A stretch of DNA of 64,000 nt from JAWKOK01 sp963698255 (GCA_963698255.1 CAVOQD010000003.1:124001-188000), one strand, 5' to 3'. Shown: positions 33,034-42,196, numbered from the stretch's first letter. Notes: generated by a model from the sequence alone, not told the origin. Numbers and translations: made by a program.

Positions 33034-33181
33034 CTAGCAGTCTGTCGGAGAGGACGACGATAGACCGCAGATTAGGCGAATTTGGCTGATAAAGGCCGAT
33101 AGTATCGAAAAAAATCAGGCTGTTTCCGCCTAATCCGCTGCATCCGCGGTCTATTTCTTGGTCACTCCGACAAGCTGCTAG
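33034..33181. mobile_element. CTAG-bounded 148-bp palindromic element, copy B
   Basis: The termini CTAGCAGTCTGTCGGAG (33034-33050) and CTCCGACAAGCTGCTAG (33165-33181) are imperfectly inverted. Read on the opposite strand it aligns over its whole length with copy A, including TGACCAAGAAATAGACCGCGG next to one end. The outer CTAG supplies the stop codon (33178-33180) of the enolase-superfamily gene. Being inverted relative to copy A but again at a stop codon argues for CTAG target choice rather than duplication with the gene end. Confidence 0.72.
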
Positions 33182-34327
33182 TCCACATGATACCCGTTGG
33201 CAGCGACCGCCGCTGTGAATCGATCATGGTCGAGCAGCAGACCGAAACCGGGCGCATCCGGCACATGCACAAGCCCGTCGTGGATCGCATAGCCCGACGT
33301 ATCGATGCCGGGGACTTCCGCCTCATCCCACTCGGCGTAGGCGAAGCCGTCGATCGCGGCAGCCAGATGGGGCACGACGAAGTTTCCGTAGAAGCCGCCG
33401 TAGTGGTGCGGCGCACTCTGGACGCCCCATCCATCCAGTTGCCGGCCAAGCGCCAGCCAACGGCTGAAGCCGTAGCCGAAGATGTCGTACTGGACCACAT
33501 CGATGAGGCCGTCCTCCGCCCACGCCGGCAACGACGGCGATGCTTCTCCCTCGCCGTCGGCGATCAGCGTTGCCAATCCCTCGCTACGCAGCCACTGTCT
33601 GAGATCCTGGTAGAGCACCCGATCTTCGTGAAAGGGTTCCTCCATCCAATGAATGCGACAGCCTGCGGTTTCGCCCAGGACCCGTTTGGTCAGGTTGAGG
33701 GTGTAGCCGTTGTTGGCGTCCAGCATGATCGTCGCTTCATCGCCGACGACATCGCGCACGGCGCGGATGACGGCGATATCCCGCAGGGCGCCTTCTTCCG
33801 TCGGCATGTGGCGGGCGCCGCGGCCCACCTTGATCTTGAAGCCTCGATGGCCGCGCGCATAGCCGTCTTTGGCTTCGGCGGCAATCAGTTCCGCGGCTTC
33901 AGCCTCGGTCGGCAGATGGAGATCGTCGATGTAGAGGGACGTGTCGTAGCAGGGCGCCAGCAACGGTTCGTCAACTGTCAACCCTCGGGTGGCGGCAACC
34001 AGGCGATAGACCGGCTGACTGGCCAATTGGCCGGCCAGATCCCACAGGGCGAGGTCGAAGGGAAGCCCCTCTGTCAGTCGCGCCGGTGTCGGGAGAAAAC
34101 AGATCGTGGAGCGGACGACCGATCAGGCGTTGAGCCTGCTGCTGCGTTGCCCGGCAGAAGCCGAACCCGCTCACGCCGCTCTCGGTTGTGAGGCGGGCGA
34201 ATGCCGGACGCACGATGCTGCCATGTTCGCCGAGACGTGCGTTGCTGCCGGCCGACCGTGGGCGACAGCCTTCCATCGTCGCCCATTCGACAGAGATGAT
34301 CCGCTGGTCGTTCACGACTTGATTCAA
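33178..34327 (-). CDS. Mandelate racemase/muconate lactonizing (enolase-superfamily) enzyme, frameshifted
   Basis: About 383 residues. The TTG at 34327 is taken as start because GGAGGGA lies seven bases upstream. The N-terminal capping domain (ARLTTESGVSGFGFCRATQQQAQRLIGRPL) changes frame near 34060. The barrel then has FKIKVGRG (KxK catalytic lysines), MLDANNGYTL, HWMEEPFHEDR and LIADGEGE (three metal-ligand strands), then QSAPHHYGGFYGNFVVPHLAAAIDGFAYAEWDE. This pattern is of the MR/galactarate-dehydratase branch: sugar-acid dehydratase or racemase. The substrate is unknown. The stop codon lies in the CTAG end of the repeat at 33034-33181. Confidence 0.82.
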
Positions 34328-34622
34328 GAACAGTCCCTCCGAAGACCCGCCACAGGAATACTAACCGCAGATGGACGCTGATAAACGCAGGTAGTTCAAA
34401 GTCAGTTGAAGCATTCCGGGATTAGGCCGGCAGAACTTGGACGAACCGAAAAAGACTCTGGCCTAATCCCGGAATGCCGGCTAAACCTCTTCTGAATAGA
34501 CCCAAGACCAGCAGCTCACGATTTGTCATTCTGAGCGGGTATTTTTAAGTACGTCACTCTGGCAAAAGGCCAGCGAAGAATCTCGCTTTTCACCAAATCG
34601 TGAACTACGGAAGACAAATGAT
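34328..34622. repeat. Intergenic region with an 18-bp perfect inverted repeat
   Basis: GCATTCCGGGATTAGGCC (34411-34428) is inverted perfectly at 34460-34477. To the left are CCGCAGATGGACGCTGATAAACGCAGG remnants of other palindromes. To the right CATTCTGAGCG and AGCGAAGAATC, normally adjoining in a common dispersed repeat, are separated by about 35 bases. No gene is seen in these 295 bases. Confidence 0.55.
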
Positions 34623-35693
34623 CTACCCTATGACTATGCCGTCGTGCGCGATGGGCGAATGCGGTTCTCTGCGTGGGAAGATGCCCGATCGGTCGATGAT
34701 CTCCCGGACCGTCTCTTCCTGGCGGTAGGCCATCAGATGCACGCCATGCACGCCTTCGATCTCGCGGACCTGTTGGATCAGTTCGATGCAGATCTTCTTG
34801 CCCTCTTCCCGCTTCTGTTTCTTGGGCGTCTTGGCCAGGCGGTCGACGACCTCATCGGGAATGCGCACGCCAGGCACGTTCTTGCGCATGAACTCGGCCG
34901 CTCCCTCGGAGCGCAACGGACCCACGCCGACCAGGATGTACACCTGCTCGTGCAGCCCCAGGTCGCGCACTTGCTTCATGTATTCGGTCAGGCGTGGGAT
35001 GTCAAAGCAGTACTGGGTCTGGATGAAATCAGCGCCGGCCGCGATCTTCTTGGCCAGGCGTCCCGGTCGCCAATCGAAGGGCGGGGCAAAGGGATTGGCG
35101 GCTGCGCCCAAAAAGATCTGCGGTCGCGTGGTCAGTTCACGACCGCTGAGAAAGACGCCCTTGTCGCGCATGATGCGCGCCGTTTGCAGCAACTGGATGC
35201 TGTCGAAATCGAAGACGCGCTTGGCCTCGGGCTGGTCGCCGTTGGAGACATCGTCGCCGGTCAGGCAGAGGATGTTCTTGATGCCCAGCGCGGCCGCGCC
35301 GAGAATGTCTCCCTGGATGCCGATGCGGTTGCGATCACGGCAGGCGATCTGCAATACCGGATCGTAGCCGGCTCGGATCAGCACGGCGCTACAGCCCAGG
35401 CTGCTCATGTGGCAGTTGGCGCCCGAGCCGTCGGTGGCGTTGATGCCGTCGCAGACTTCGGACAGGACCAGCGCATTTCTGTAGACATCTTCGGGGTCGG
35501 CGCTGTCGGGCGCGTTCAGTTCCGCGGTGACCGCAAAGAGGCCGGAGCGAAGTACGCGTTCCAGGCGGCTGCCCGACCGCAGAGGACGTTGATTCTTGGA
35601 GCGTGGGCGCTGATCATCAGGTCTGATCAGATTGACCCTGTTGCATGAAACTCCTCCATCAGAATGCTTGATGGAGCGTTCGAATTTGTCCAT
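34623..35693 (-). CDS. metF: Methylenetetrahydrofolate reductase
   Basis: Interconverts 5,10-methylene-THF and 5-methyl-THF (flavin enzyme, TIM barrel). Intact, about 356 residues, with an N-terminal extension of about 45 residues rich in Arg/Ser before the catalytic core (VLRSGLFAVTAELNAPDSADPEDVYRNA). Core landmarks are DGINATDGSGANCHMSSLG, LQIACRDRNRIGIQGDILGAAALGI, LCLTGDDVSNGD, GAAANPFAPP, ADFIQTQYCFD and VYILVGVGPL. ATG 35693 lies in the centre of an 18-bp perfect palindrome; a TTG two codons upstream is the alternative. It is the third gene of the run MetV, AcsE-like, MetF, which resembles the MetVF pair of acetogens. The 59-bp gap to the upstream gene suggests an operon. Confidence 0.92.
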   Translation of the reverse strand: MDKFERSIKHSDGGVSCNRVNLIRPDDQRPRSKNQRPLRSGSRLERVLRSGLFAVTAELNAPDSADPEDVYRNALVLSEVCDGINATDGSGANCHMSSLGCSAVLIRAGYDPVLQIACRDRNRIGIQGDILGAAALGIKNILCLTGDDVSNGDQPEAKRVFDFDSIQLLQTARIMRDKGVFLSGRELTTRPQIFLGAAANPFAPPFDWRPGRLAKKIAAGADFIQTQYCFDIPRLTEYMKQVRDLGLHEQVYILVGVGPLRSEGAAEFMRKNVPGVRIPDEVVDRLAKTPKKQKREEGKKICIELIQQVREIEGVHGVHLMAYRQEETVREIIDRSGIFPRREPHSPIAHDGIVIG

Positions 35694-35701
35694 GGACAAA
35701 T
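35684..35701. promoter_or_regulatory. 18-bp perfect palindrome over the metF start codon
   Basis: ATTTGTCCATGGACAAAT is a perfect palindrome with the ATG of metF in its centre. It could be an operator or an mRNA hairpin hiding the start. No Shine-Dalgarno sequence is seen just upstream. Confidence 0.45.
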
Positions 35702-35752
35702 GTGACGCCCAGTCGCTTGGTATCAGATCGATTGGGTCGCTCCTATCTCAGT

Positions 35753-36689
35753 CTAGCCGGCGGCGCCTGCGTCACGACGTGCGGCTCGCTCAGCCCGGCG
35801 AGCGCTGCTGGCCTTGCTCTGCGGCGTTTCGGTCTGCTGGGCGCGCATGGCCATGATGTAGTTCATGGCCATTTCGTCGTGGCCCATGAGCAGATCGGCC
35901 GCGTAGATGGCGTTGCGAATCTCGCTCTCCAGCGGGTTGGTGATGGCGCTGGTCATGCCGGCGGCAATGGCCATGGGCACGAAGGCTGCGTTGATGGTCT
36001 GCCGGTTGGGCATGCCGAAGCTGATGTTGCTGGCTCCGCAGACCGTGTTGCAGCCGAGTTCCTCGCGCACCATGCGCACCAGTCGGAAGAGATCCGAACC
36101 GGCGGTGCCCACGGCGCCGATCGGCATGGCCAGCGGGTCGATGATCACGTCTTCGCGGGCGATGCCGTAGCTTTCGGCACGCTCCACGATCTTCTTGGCG
36201 ACCGCGAAGCGCACATCGGCGTCGTAGCTGATGCCCGATTCGTCGTTGCAGATGGCGATGACCGAGACGTTGTATTCGGCGACAACCGGGCAGAATCGCT
36301 TCCAGCCGTTCCTCTTCGCCGGTCACGCTGTTGACAATGGGACGCCCCTTGCTGGCCTTGATGCCCGCAATCAGCGCCGGCGCCACGCTGCTGTCGATAC
36401 AGAGCGGCACGTCGGAGATGGACTGCACCAGTTCGATGGCCCTGATCATCAGTTCCGGTTCGGTCTTCTCCGGCTCGACGCTGGTGACGCCGACATTGAT
36501 GTCGAGAATGTGGGCGCCGGCCTGAACCTGGGCCAGGGCGTCGCGCTCGACGCGGCTGAAGTCGCCCGCTTCCATCTCGGCGGCCAGCTTCTTGCGGCCG
36601 GTGGGGTTGATGCGCTCGCCGATGAGGACGAAGGGCTGATCAGGGCCGATGATGACGGTCTGTGTGGCTGATTTGACGATGGTCTGCAT
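35753..36689 (-). CDS. Methyl-THF:corrinoid methyltransferase (AcsE/MtgA-like, pterin-binding), frameshifted
   Basis: About 312 residues with the dihydropteroate-synthase-like pterin-binding barrel. The ATG at 36689 (GGAGAAACC ribosome-binding site) starts MQTIVKSATQTVIIGPDQPF. Landmarks are LIGERINPTGRKKLAAEM, GAHILDINVG (pterin-site Asp), PLCIDSSVAPALIAGIKASKG and VNSVTGEEERLEAILP. After one extra base in the CCC near 36290, VVAEYNVSVIAICNDESG continues, then VAKKIVERAESYGIAREDVIIDPLAMPIG and CGASNISFGMPNR. AcsE moves methyl between 5-methyl-THF and a corrinoid protein; MtgA/DhaF-type homologues run the reverse in glycine-betaine demethylation. The lysine/alanine/arginine-rich tail (SSARRAERAARRDAG) is unusual. 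It sits between metV and metF. Confidence 0.85.
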
Positions 36690-36735
36690 TTGGTTTCTCC
36701 AATTCGTCGTACTTGTCAGCATAGCTGGATGAATG

Positions 36736-36781
36736 AGATCCGCGGAGATCCGCCTAATCTCGGCGCGATCCGCGTTCTATC
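36736..36781. repeat. CCGCGGATT-family repeat, short copy
   Basis: GATCCGCGGAGATCCGCCTAAT and GCGATCCGCGTTCTATC are fragments of the family consensus. They lie between metV and the AcsE-like gene, downstream of the metV stop codon. Confidence 0.5.
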
Positions 36782-36793
36782 GTTGACTCGCTT

Positions 36794-37305
36794 CACAGTT
36801 CCGATACCGACACCCATCCGGCAGGCAGCTTCATATCGGTGCCGTCGGCCATGTTGATCCAGGCAGATGAATCCTTGTAGCGCGCGGTTGACCGGCGGTT
36901 GAATATCGCTTATTTCGTGGGCGTAGATGCCCTTTTGGCTGCGCTCCCACGCCTGAACCCAGATGCAGGGACGCTCGGGGATGACCTCACAGTGGCCGTC
37001 CTCGCGGACGCCGCCGCAGGGACCGTTGCGCAGATTTTTGGGACAGTTCATCGGACAGGTCATGCCGGTGCTGTGCAGGATGCACTGGCCGCACATCTGG
37101 CAGTTGAACATGTAGCCCTTGGCGACCTTCTTCGACATCGATCAGCAGCCGTTCCGACGTGCGCGGCGCGACCCGATTCATGATCGGGTACAGCGGCCAT
37201 CATCACGACCTTGGAAAAATCATAGAATCGCTCCAGGAAACGCACGCGATCTTTGAGCCACTCACTGCCGGGGTAGCGTTTCCCTTCTTTCATCATCACG
37301 GACAT
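36794..37305 (-). CDS. metV: MetV-like MTHFR C-terminal zinc protein, frameshifted
   Basis: About 170 residues. The ATG at 37305 has AGAGGAAGC upstream and reads MSVMMKEGKRYPGSEWLKDRVRFLERFYDFSKV. After a break near 37190 it continues as MNRVAPRTSERLLIDVE. A second break near 37135 leads to VAKGYMFNCQMCGQCILHSTGMTCPMNCPKNLRNGPCGG and CIWVQAWERSQ, a cysteine-rich zinc module identical in style to the MTHFR_C domain. A third break near 36875 gives the end AWINMADGTDMKLPAGWVSV. In acetogens MetV is the non-catalytic zinc/Fe-S subunit complexed with MetF and linked to electron carriers. Its presence next to metF and an acsE-like gene is strong context. Confidence 0.83.
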
Positions 37306-37676
37306 GAGCTTCCTCTTATGTGGTGGTGCCGGCTGTTGTTTCGGCGTCAATAATGGAGAGCCATGCTGAACCCAGGGATGCGGCATCTCCTTTGCGACTT
37401 GGTCTAGTGCGACTCGGTCTAGTATAACATTGGTTTGCCGCGAGCGTGGACTCTGTATTGAACCATTCCGATCCACCCATAGCTTACACCGTCTATGACG
37501 GGACCTGCTACTCCAGATCGACCGGCTCAGAATGACGAATCGAGAACTGCTGATTCCTGTATTTGGAATTGCTGGAACAGGCCCTACATCTTGGATCGTG
37601 CGTCCGATGTATAGTAATAAAGGTCGATTTTTGACCAGTGCGCGGCCTTTATCCAGTAGGATTTTACGAACAAAGC
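37306..37676. promoter_or_regulatory. Divergent control region with tandem 15-bp repeats over a metV -10 box
   Basis: This 371-bp gap separates metV (minus) from the betaine importer operon (plus). On the minus strand TGTTATACT is an extended -10 (TATACT at 37426-37421, TG at 37429-37428). Two abutting direct repeats GCGACTTGGTCTAGT (37394-37408) and GCGACTCGGTCTAGT (37409-37423) overlap its downstream edge, an arrangement typical of a repressor operator. On the plus strand TATAGTAATAAAGG (from 37610) could hold the -10 for the importer. No gene is seen. Confidence 0.5.
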
Positions 37677-38322
37677 ATGGGCGTTGCCGAGGAAACAATC
37701 GAATATGCATCCACCCATCTGGATGAACTGTTTCAGGCAACCGTCGACCACTTGATATTGGTGGCGGCAGCGCTGTTTGTCGGCATTATTATCTGTGTCC
37801 CGTTGGGCATCTGGAGTTCACGGTCTCGCAGCGCCGCCATCGTGGCCGTCAATGGCATCAACGGCATTCGTGTGATTCCAAGCTTGGCAATCCTTTTCCT
37901 GGCCGTTCCCTACATGGGCGTAGGACTGGATACGGCAATTGTCGCGCTGACGAGTCCTGGCCATGCCGCCGATCTTGGTCAACACAGATGCCGCCTTTCG
38001 CACAATTGATCCGGCCATCCGCGAGGCGGCCTCCGGCATGGGCATGACACCCAATCAGTCGCTCTTCAAAGTCGAGTTTCCATTGGCGTTGCCCATCATC
38101 CTCACCGGAATTCGCACGGCCACCACAGAGGTGATTGCCAGTGCAACGCTGGCCGCCTTCATCGGCAGTGGTGGATTCGGCATCTTTATCCAGCGGGGCT
38201 ACGCTATGTATCGTCCATCGATCCTGTTGGTCGGGGCCATACCGGTCGCTCTGTTGGCCATGGCTGCTGAGCTATTGCTGAGTCGGCTACAGAAATATCT
38301 GCGTCCGCCCACGCCTTCTTGA
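37677..38322 (+). CDS. Osmoprotectant ABC transporter permease (OpuCB/YehW-like), frameshifted
   Basis: About 215 residues with five to six membrane helices. The ATG at 37677 starts MGVAEETIEYASTHLDELFQATVDHLIL. VIPSLAILFLAVPYMGVGLDTAIVAL is typical for glycine-betaine/choline permeases. After a break near 37960 the EAA loop follows: NTDAAFRTIDPAIREAASGMGMTPNQSLFKVEFPLALP, ending in SRLQKYLRPP. It moves betaine-type solutes across the cytoplasmic membrane with the adjacent ATPase and second permease. It is the first gene of the four-gene importer operon. Confidence 0.87.
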
Positions 38323-38446
38323 CACAACCGGTTTTCGACGCTTGACTCGATTCTTCCTGGCGTCATCATCCCGAGTTATTGATTCGTCCATCATCTTTCA
38401 CCTAATCTCCACTTTCCATAACCCAAGCTGTTTACAGGAGGAAAAA

Positions 38447-39372
38447 ATGCGTAACGCTATTTCGAACCAGACCGATCTGGTTCCTGATTAGCCTATTGCT
38501 GATTGTCGGCACTCTTCGCCGGCTGCATCAGCCAGCCGACGAACAGTCCTGCCGCCACTGTTTCCGTAGCTTCCAAGGGCTTCGCCGAGCAATTTGTCCT
38601 TGGCGAGATGTATGCTTTGCTGCTTGAAGATGCGGGCTACCAGGTCGATCGCAAGGGCGCGCTGGGCGGTACGCCCGTCCTCCACGAGTCGCTGATCAAT
38701 GACGAACTGGACATCTATCCTGAATACACAGGCACCGGTCTGCTGACTGTCCTGCAGATGGATGTGATGAGCGATCCGGCCGAGGTCTACGACACAGTTT
38801 CGGCAGCCTATGCCGAGCAGTTCAACGTCGCCTGGCTCGATCCGGCGCCCATGAACAACACCCAGGCCCTGGCCATGACCGAGGAGCGTGCCGCAGAATT
38901 GGGCATTGTCAGCTTCTCCGATCTGTCTGCAGCAGCTGGCGACCTGACCCTGGCCGGCCCGCCTGAGTTTGCTGAACGCGAGGATGGACTGCCGGGGTTG
39001 CAGGCACACTATGGCGGCTTCGAGTTCGGCGACTATCTGGCCGTCGACTATGGCCTGCGCTACCCCACGCTCTTGAGCGGGGATGCCGACGTCGTTGTCG
39101 CCTTTGGCACCGATGGCGAGATCTTCGCCAATGGTCTCCGTGTGCTTGAAGACGATCATGGGCCTCTATCCGCCCTATCAGGTGGCCCCGGTCGTGCGCC
39201 AGGCTGTGCTCGACGCCAATCCGGATCATCGCGGATGTGCTTGAACGCGGTGGCGCCTCTGCTGGATGATGCCACCATGCAGGAATTGAACAATCGGGTG
39301 ACCGGCGACGGCGAAGAACCGGAGGATGTGGCCAGGGAATTTCTGGTCGAAAACGGACTACTGAGCGAATAG
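38447..39372 (+). CDS. Glycine-betaine/osmoprotectant-binding lipoprotein (OpuCC/OsmF-like), frameshifted
   Basis: About 308 residues. A perfect ACAGGAGG precedes the ATG at 38447. The signal peptide is split by a break near 38465-38505 (SLLLIVGTLFAGC), with the lipobox Cys followed by ISQPTNS. The mature protein has the OpuAC/OsmX landmarks: VASKGFAEQFVLGEMYALLLEDAGYQV, GGTPVLHESLINDELDIYPEYTGTGLL, WLDPAPMNNTQALAMT and RVLEDD. Compensating breaks at about 39160-39240 hide GLYPPYQVAPVVRQAVLDANPD. The end VAREFLVENGLL is also typical. It captures a quaternary ammonium solute outside the membrane. The exact ligand is not readable. Confidence 0.88.
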
Positions 39373-39410
39373 ATCCGCCATGTGCGGATCTCCTATCGTG
39401 CCAATTCTCG

Positions 39411-39445
39411 ATGATAGACCGCGGATTCGACTGATTTGGCGAATC
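39411..39445. repeat. CCGCGGATT-family half element
   Basis: GATGATAGACCGCGGATTCGACTGATTTGGCGAATC is the left half of the repeat seen at 30053, 33034 and 45260. It lies in the 78-base gap between the binding-protein and ATPase genes of the importer. Confidence 0.5.
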
Positions 39446-39450
39446 ATGCC

Positions 39451-40401
39451 ATGACGACGATTCGGTTTGAGAACGTAGTCAAGGACTTTTCTCGACATGT
39501 CTCGTCCGCGGTAGACGATGTTTCGTTTACCAGTGGAGTCGGGACAGTTTGTTGTATTTCCTGGGACCATCCGGCTGTGGCAAGACCACGCTGATGAAGA
39601 TGGTCAACCGGCTCTATGAGCCGACCTCCGGCGAAATCTACATTGACGAGCAGCCGATCCATCAGATCGACGTGACGACGTTGCGGCGACAGATTGGCTA
39701 CGTGATCCAGCAGATCGGCCTCTTCCCCCACATGACTGTCAGCCAGAACGTGGCGGTCGTGCCACGTCTGCTGGGCTGGCAGGATGACGCGCATTGCCGA
39801 GCGGGTGGACGAACTGCTCGACTTGGTCGCCTTCCCGCCTGACGAATACCGGGACCGCTATCCGGCCCAGATGTCGGGCGGCCAGCGCCAGCGTGTCGGC
39901 GTGGCCCGCGCCCTGGCCGGCGACCCCGGCGTGATCCTCATGGATGAGCCGTTTGGCGCCATCGATGCCATCACCCGCACCGAACTGCAGGATTCGCTGC
40001 TGGAGTTGCAGCGCCGTCTGCGCAAGACCATTCTTTTTGTCACCCATGATGTCGATGAGGCGCTGCGGCTGGCCGACAAGATTGTGATCCTCCGCGAGGG
40101 GCAGGTCGTTCAGTACGATACGCCCCTCAAGGTGCTGACCCAATCGGTCGATGACTTTGTGCGTCAACTGGTCGGCGCGGATGACATCGTGCGTCAGCTC
40201 GGTCTGCTGCGCGCAGAGCAGGTCATGCGGCCCCTAAACGGCGTAGATCCCGGTATGCTTTCGATCAATCTGGACCACAGTCTGCGCGAGGCGCTATCCG
40301 TCTTCCTCACATCCCGCCAAGAGAACCTGGCCGTGGTCGATGATGCCGATCAGCCTGTGGGCATCCTCAGTTTGGACGACATTCGCGGGGCCATCGAGTA
40401 G
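39451..40401 (+). CDS. Osmoprotectant ABC transporter ATPase with CBS region (OpuCA-like), frameshifted
   Basis: About 317 residues. MTTIRFENVVKDFSRHVSSAVDDVSF starts at 39451. Breaks near 39535 and 39785 connect to FLGPSGCGKTTLMKMVNRLYEPTSG (Walker A), QIGYVIQQIGLFPHMTV, MSGGQRQRVGVARALAGDP (signature), VILMDEPFGAIDAIT (Walker B) and FVTHDVDEAL. The C-terminal part, QVMRPLNGVDPGMLSINLDHSLREALSVFLTSRQ, then VVDDADQPVGILSLDDI, is a CBS-type sensor, which in OpuA/OpuC senses ionic strength and gates transport. It energises uptake with the flanking permeases. Confidence 0.9.
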
Positions 40402-40410
40402 CGTGCAGAC

Positions 40411-41043
40411 ATGACTTACATCATCGACAATCCTGACGTGATCCTTAACCTGTTGTGGGAACATGTCTATCTCACGGTCGGCTCGTTGGCCATCGCCATC
40501 GTTATTGCTTTGCCCCTGGGCTACCTGATCCATGGCCGAGAGCGACTGACCACGACCACGCTGGGCGTGTTGGGCACGCTCTATGTCATCCCCAGTTTGG
40601 TCCTGATGATTCTGCTGCTGCCCATCTTGGGACTCAATCCGCGTACGGTCATGGTCGCGCTGATCATCTACTGCCAGATTATCCTGGTTCGCAATGTCGT
40701 CGCCGGGCTGTCTGCCATCGATCCGAGCGTCATCGAGGCGGCGACCGGACTGGGGATGAACTCGTGGCAACGCTTTGTCCGCGTGCAGTTGCCCCTTGCC
40801 CTGCCGGTGATCGTGGCCGGCATGCGCTTGGCGGCCATCGTTGCCACGTCCATCGCCACTGTGGGCGCACTCTTCGGCGCAGGCGGCTTGGGCACACTGC
40901 TCTTCAACGGCATATCGCAGGGTCGATACGACAAGATCGTCGCCGGCTCCATCATGGTGGCGCTGCTGGCCGCCGTGCTAAACTGGGGGCTTCAATATGC
41001 CGAACACAGGCTGGATAAAGTCGCTCAGTTAGAGGGGCATTGA
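40411..41043 (+). CDS. Osmoprotectant ABC transporter permease (OpuCD/YehY-like)
   Basis: 210 residues, intact, starting 9 bases after the ATPase stop. Five membrane helices are visible (VGSLAIAIVIALPLGYLI, LGTLYVIPSLVLMILLLPIL, MVALIIYCQIILV, VIVAGMRLAAIVATSIATVGALFG, AGSIMVALLAAVLNWGL), with the EAA loop IDPSVIEAATGLGMNSWQRFVRVQLPLALP between them. It is the second permease half of the importer. Two different permeases, an ATPase and a lipoprotein make a complete OpuC/OsmU-type system. Confidence 0.92.
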   Translation: MTYIIDNPDVILNLLWEHVYLTVGSLAIAIVIALPLGYLIHGRERLTTTTLGVLGTLYVIPSLVLMILLLPILGLNPRTVMVALIIYCQIILVRNVVAGLSAIDPSVIEAATGLGMNSWQRFVRVQLPLALPVIVAGMRLAAIVATSIATVGALFGAGGLGTLLFNGISQGRYDKIVAGSIMVALLAAVLNWGLQYAEHRLDKVAQLEGH

Positions 41044-41055
41044 GGGTAAGAACTA

Positions 41056-41122
41056 TCCACGAAGGGACACAAATATCCACGAAGGTTGGTGTCCATCGCG
41101 AAAATTCGTCTCCCTTCGTGGA
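41056..41122. repeat. CCACGAAGGG-family palindrome, copy 3
   Basis: TCCACGAAGGGACAC on the left and GTCTCCCTTCGTGGA on the right form an imperfect inverted repeat, with a further TCCACGAAGG unit inside. It follows the importer operon and ends 20 bases before the next ATG, so it may act as terminator. Confidence 0.6.
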
Positions 41123-41142
41123 CCATCACTTGGAGAATTGAC

Positions 41143-42168
41143 ATGGATACCGATTTCGATCTGCTGACAGACGATCTGCGCTTTCGAGCCATGGTTGTCG
41201 AGGAAGACAGCGAGGGCGGATATATGCGTTCCATCCAGCAGCGAACTGTGTGCCGATCTGCCCGACGGCGATCTGCTGGTCAAAGTGCTCTACTCATCGT
41301 TGAACTACAAGGATGCGCTGTCGGCCACCGGCAACCGCGGCGTGACCCGTCGCTATCCGCATACGCCGGGCATCGATGTTGCGGGCGTGGTCGTTGCCAG
41401 CCGTGTCGAACAGTTCTCCGCCGGCGACGAGGTCATCGTTGTGGGCCACGATCTGGGCATGAACACGGCCGGCGGCTTCGGCCAATATGTGCGCGTGCCT
41501 GCGAGCTGGGCCGTCGCCTGTCCGAAGAGCTTGACGTTGCGCGAGAGCATGATCTACGGAACGGCCGGCTTCACCGCCGCCATGTGTCTTCAGCAATTGG
41601 CGGTCCATGGCGTCAAGCCTGATGAGGGTCCGGTCCTCGTCACTGGATGCGACCGGGGGCGTGGGCAGCGTGGCCGTGGCGCTGCTGGCGGGGCAAGGCT
41701 TTGAGGTCGTCGCGGCGACCGGCAAGGCGGAGGCCGCGGGTTTCCTCAAGGATCTGGGCGCTGCCGAGGTCGTCTCACGCCAGGAAGTGACGGATATTTC
41801 GCGGCCCCTGCTGCGCGAACGATGGGCCGGCGTGGTCGACACGGTCGGCGGCGACATGTTGGCCACGGCCATCGCCGCCACCGCAACATAGCGGCTGCGT
41901 CACCTGTTGCGGACTGGTGGCATCGCCCCAGTTGTCGACGACCGTTTTTCCGTTCATCCTGCGCGGCGTGACCCTTGTGGGAATCGATTCGGTTCAGTGC
42001 GATCACGATCTGCGCAGTGAACTGTGGGGCAAGCTCGCTACCGAGTGGCGCATCGATGGGCTGGATTCGCTGGCACGCGAAGTCTCGCTGGATCAGCTAT
42101 CGCCGGAGATCACGCGTATCCTGGAAGGCGGACAGCGGGGACGTGTGCTGGTAAACTTATGGGCGTGA
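41143..42168 (+). CDS. YhdH/YhfP-type quinone/acryloyl-CoA reductase, frameshifted
   Basis: About 340 residues of the zinc-free medium-chain reductase family. The ATG at 41143 has TTGGAGAA upstream. Pieces in order: MDTDFDLLTDDLRFRAMVVEED, LPDGDLLVKVLYSSLNYKDALSATG (hallmark SSLNYKDxL), TPGIDVAGVVVAS, VGHDLGMNTAGGFGQYVRVPA, YGTAGFTAAMC, then after a break near 41650 TGGVGSVAVALLAGQGFEVVAATGK (NADPH loop). After another break near 41890 comes the C-terminal FPFILRGVTLVGIDSVQC, also diagnostic. It reduces activated double bonds; YhdH uses acryloyl-CoA. It is first in a close-packed run with an SDR and a lipid kinase. Confidence 0.86.
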
Positions 42169-42196
42169 TATCAATCAATCAGGAGATCTCATTCGT

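Noticed and set aside
33187..34191. A 334-codon plus-strand frame opposite the enolase-superfamily gene
   Set aside because: The minus strand encodes all enolase-superfamily motifs; the plus frame has none.
34644..35648. A 334-codon plus-strand frame opposite metF
   Set aside because: It is a shadow of metF, with Asp/Ala/Gly-rich antisense composition and no domain or ribosome-binding site.
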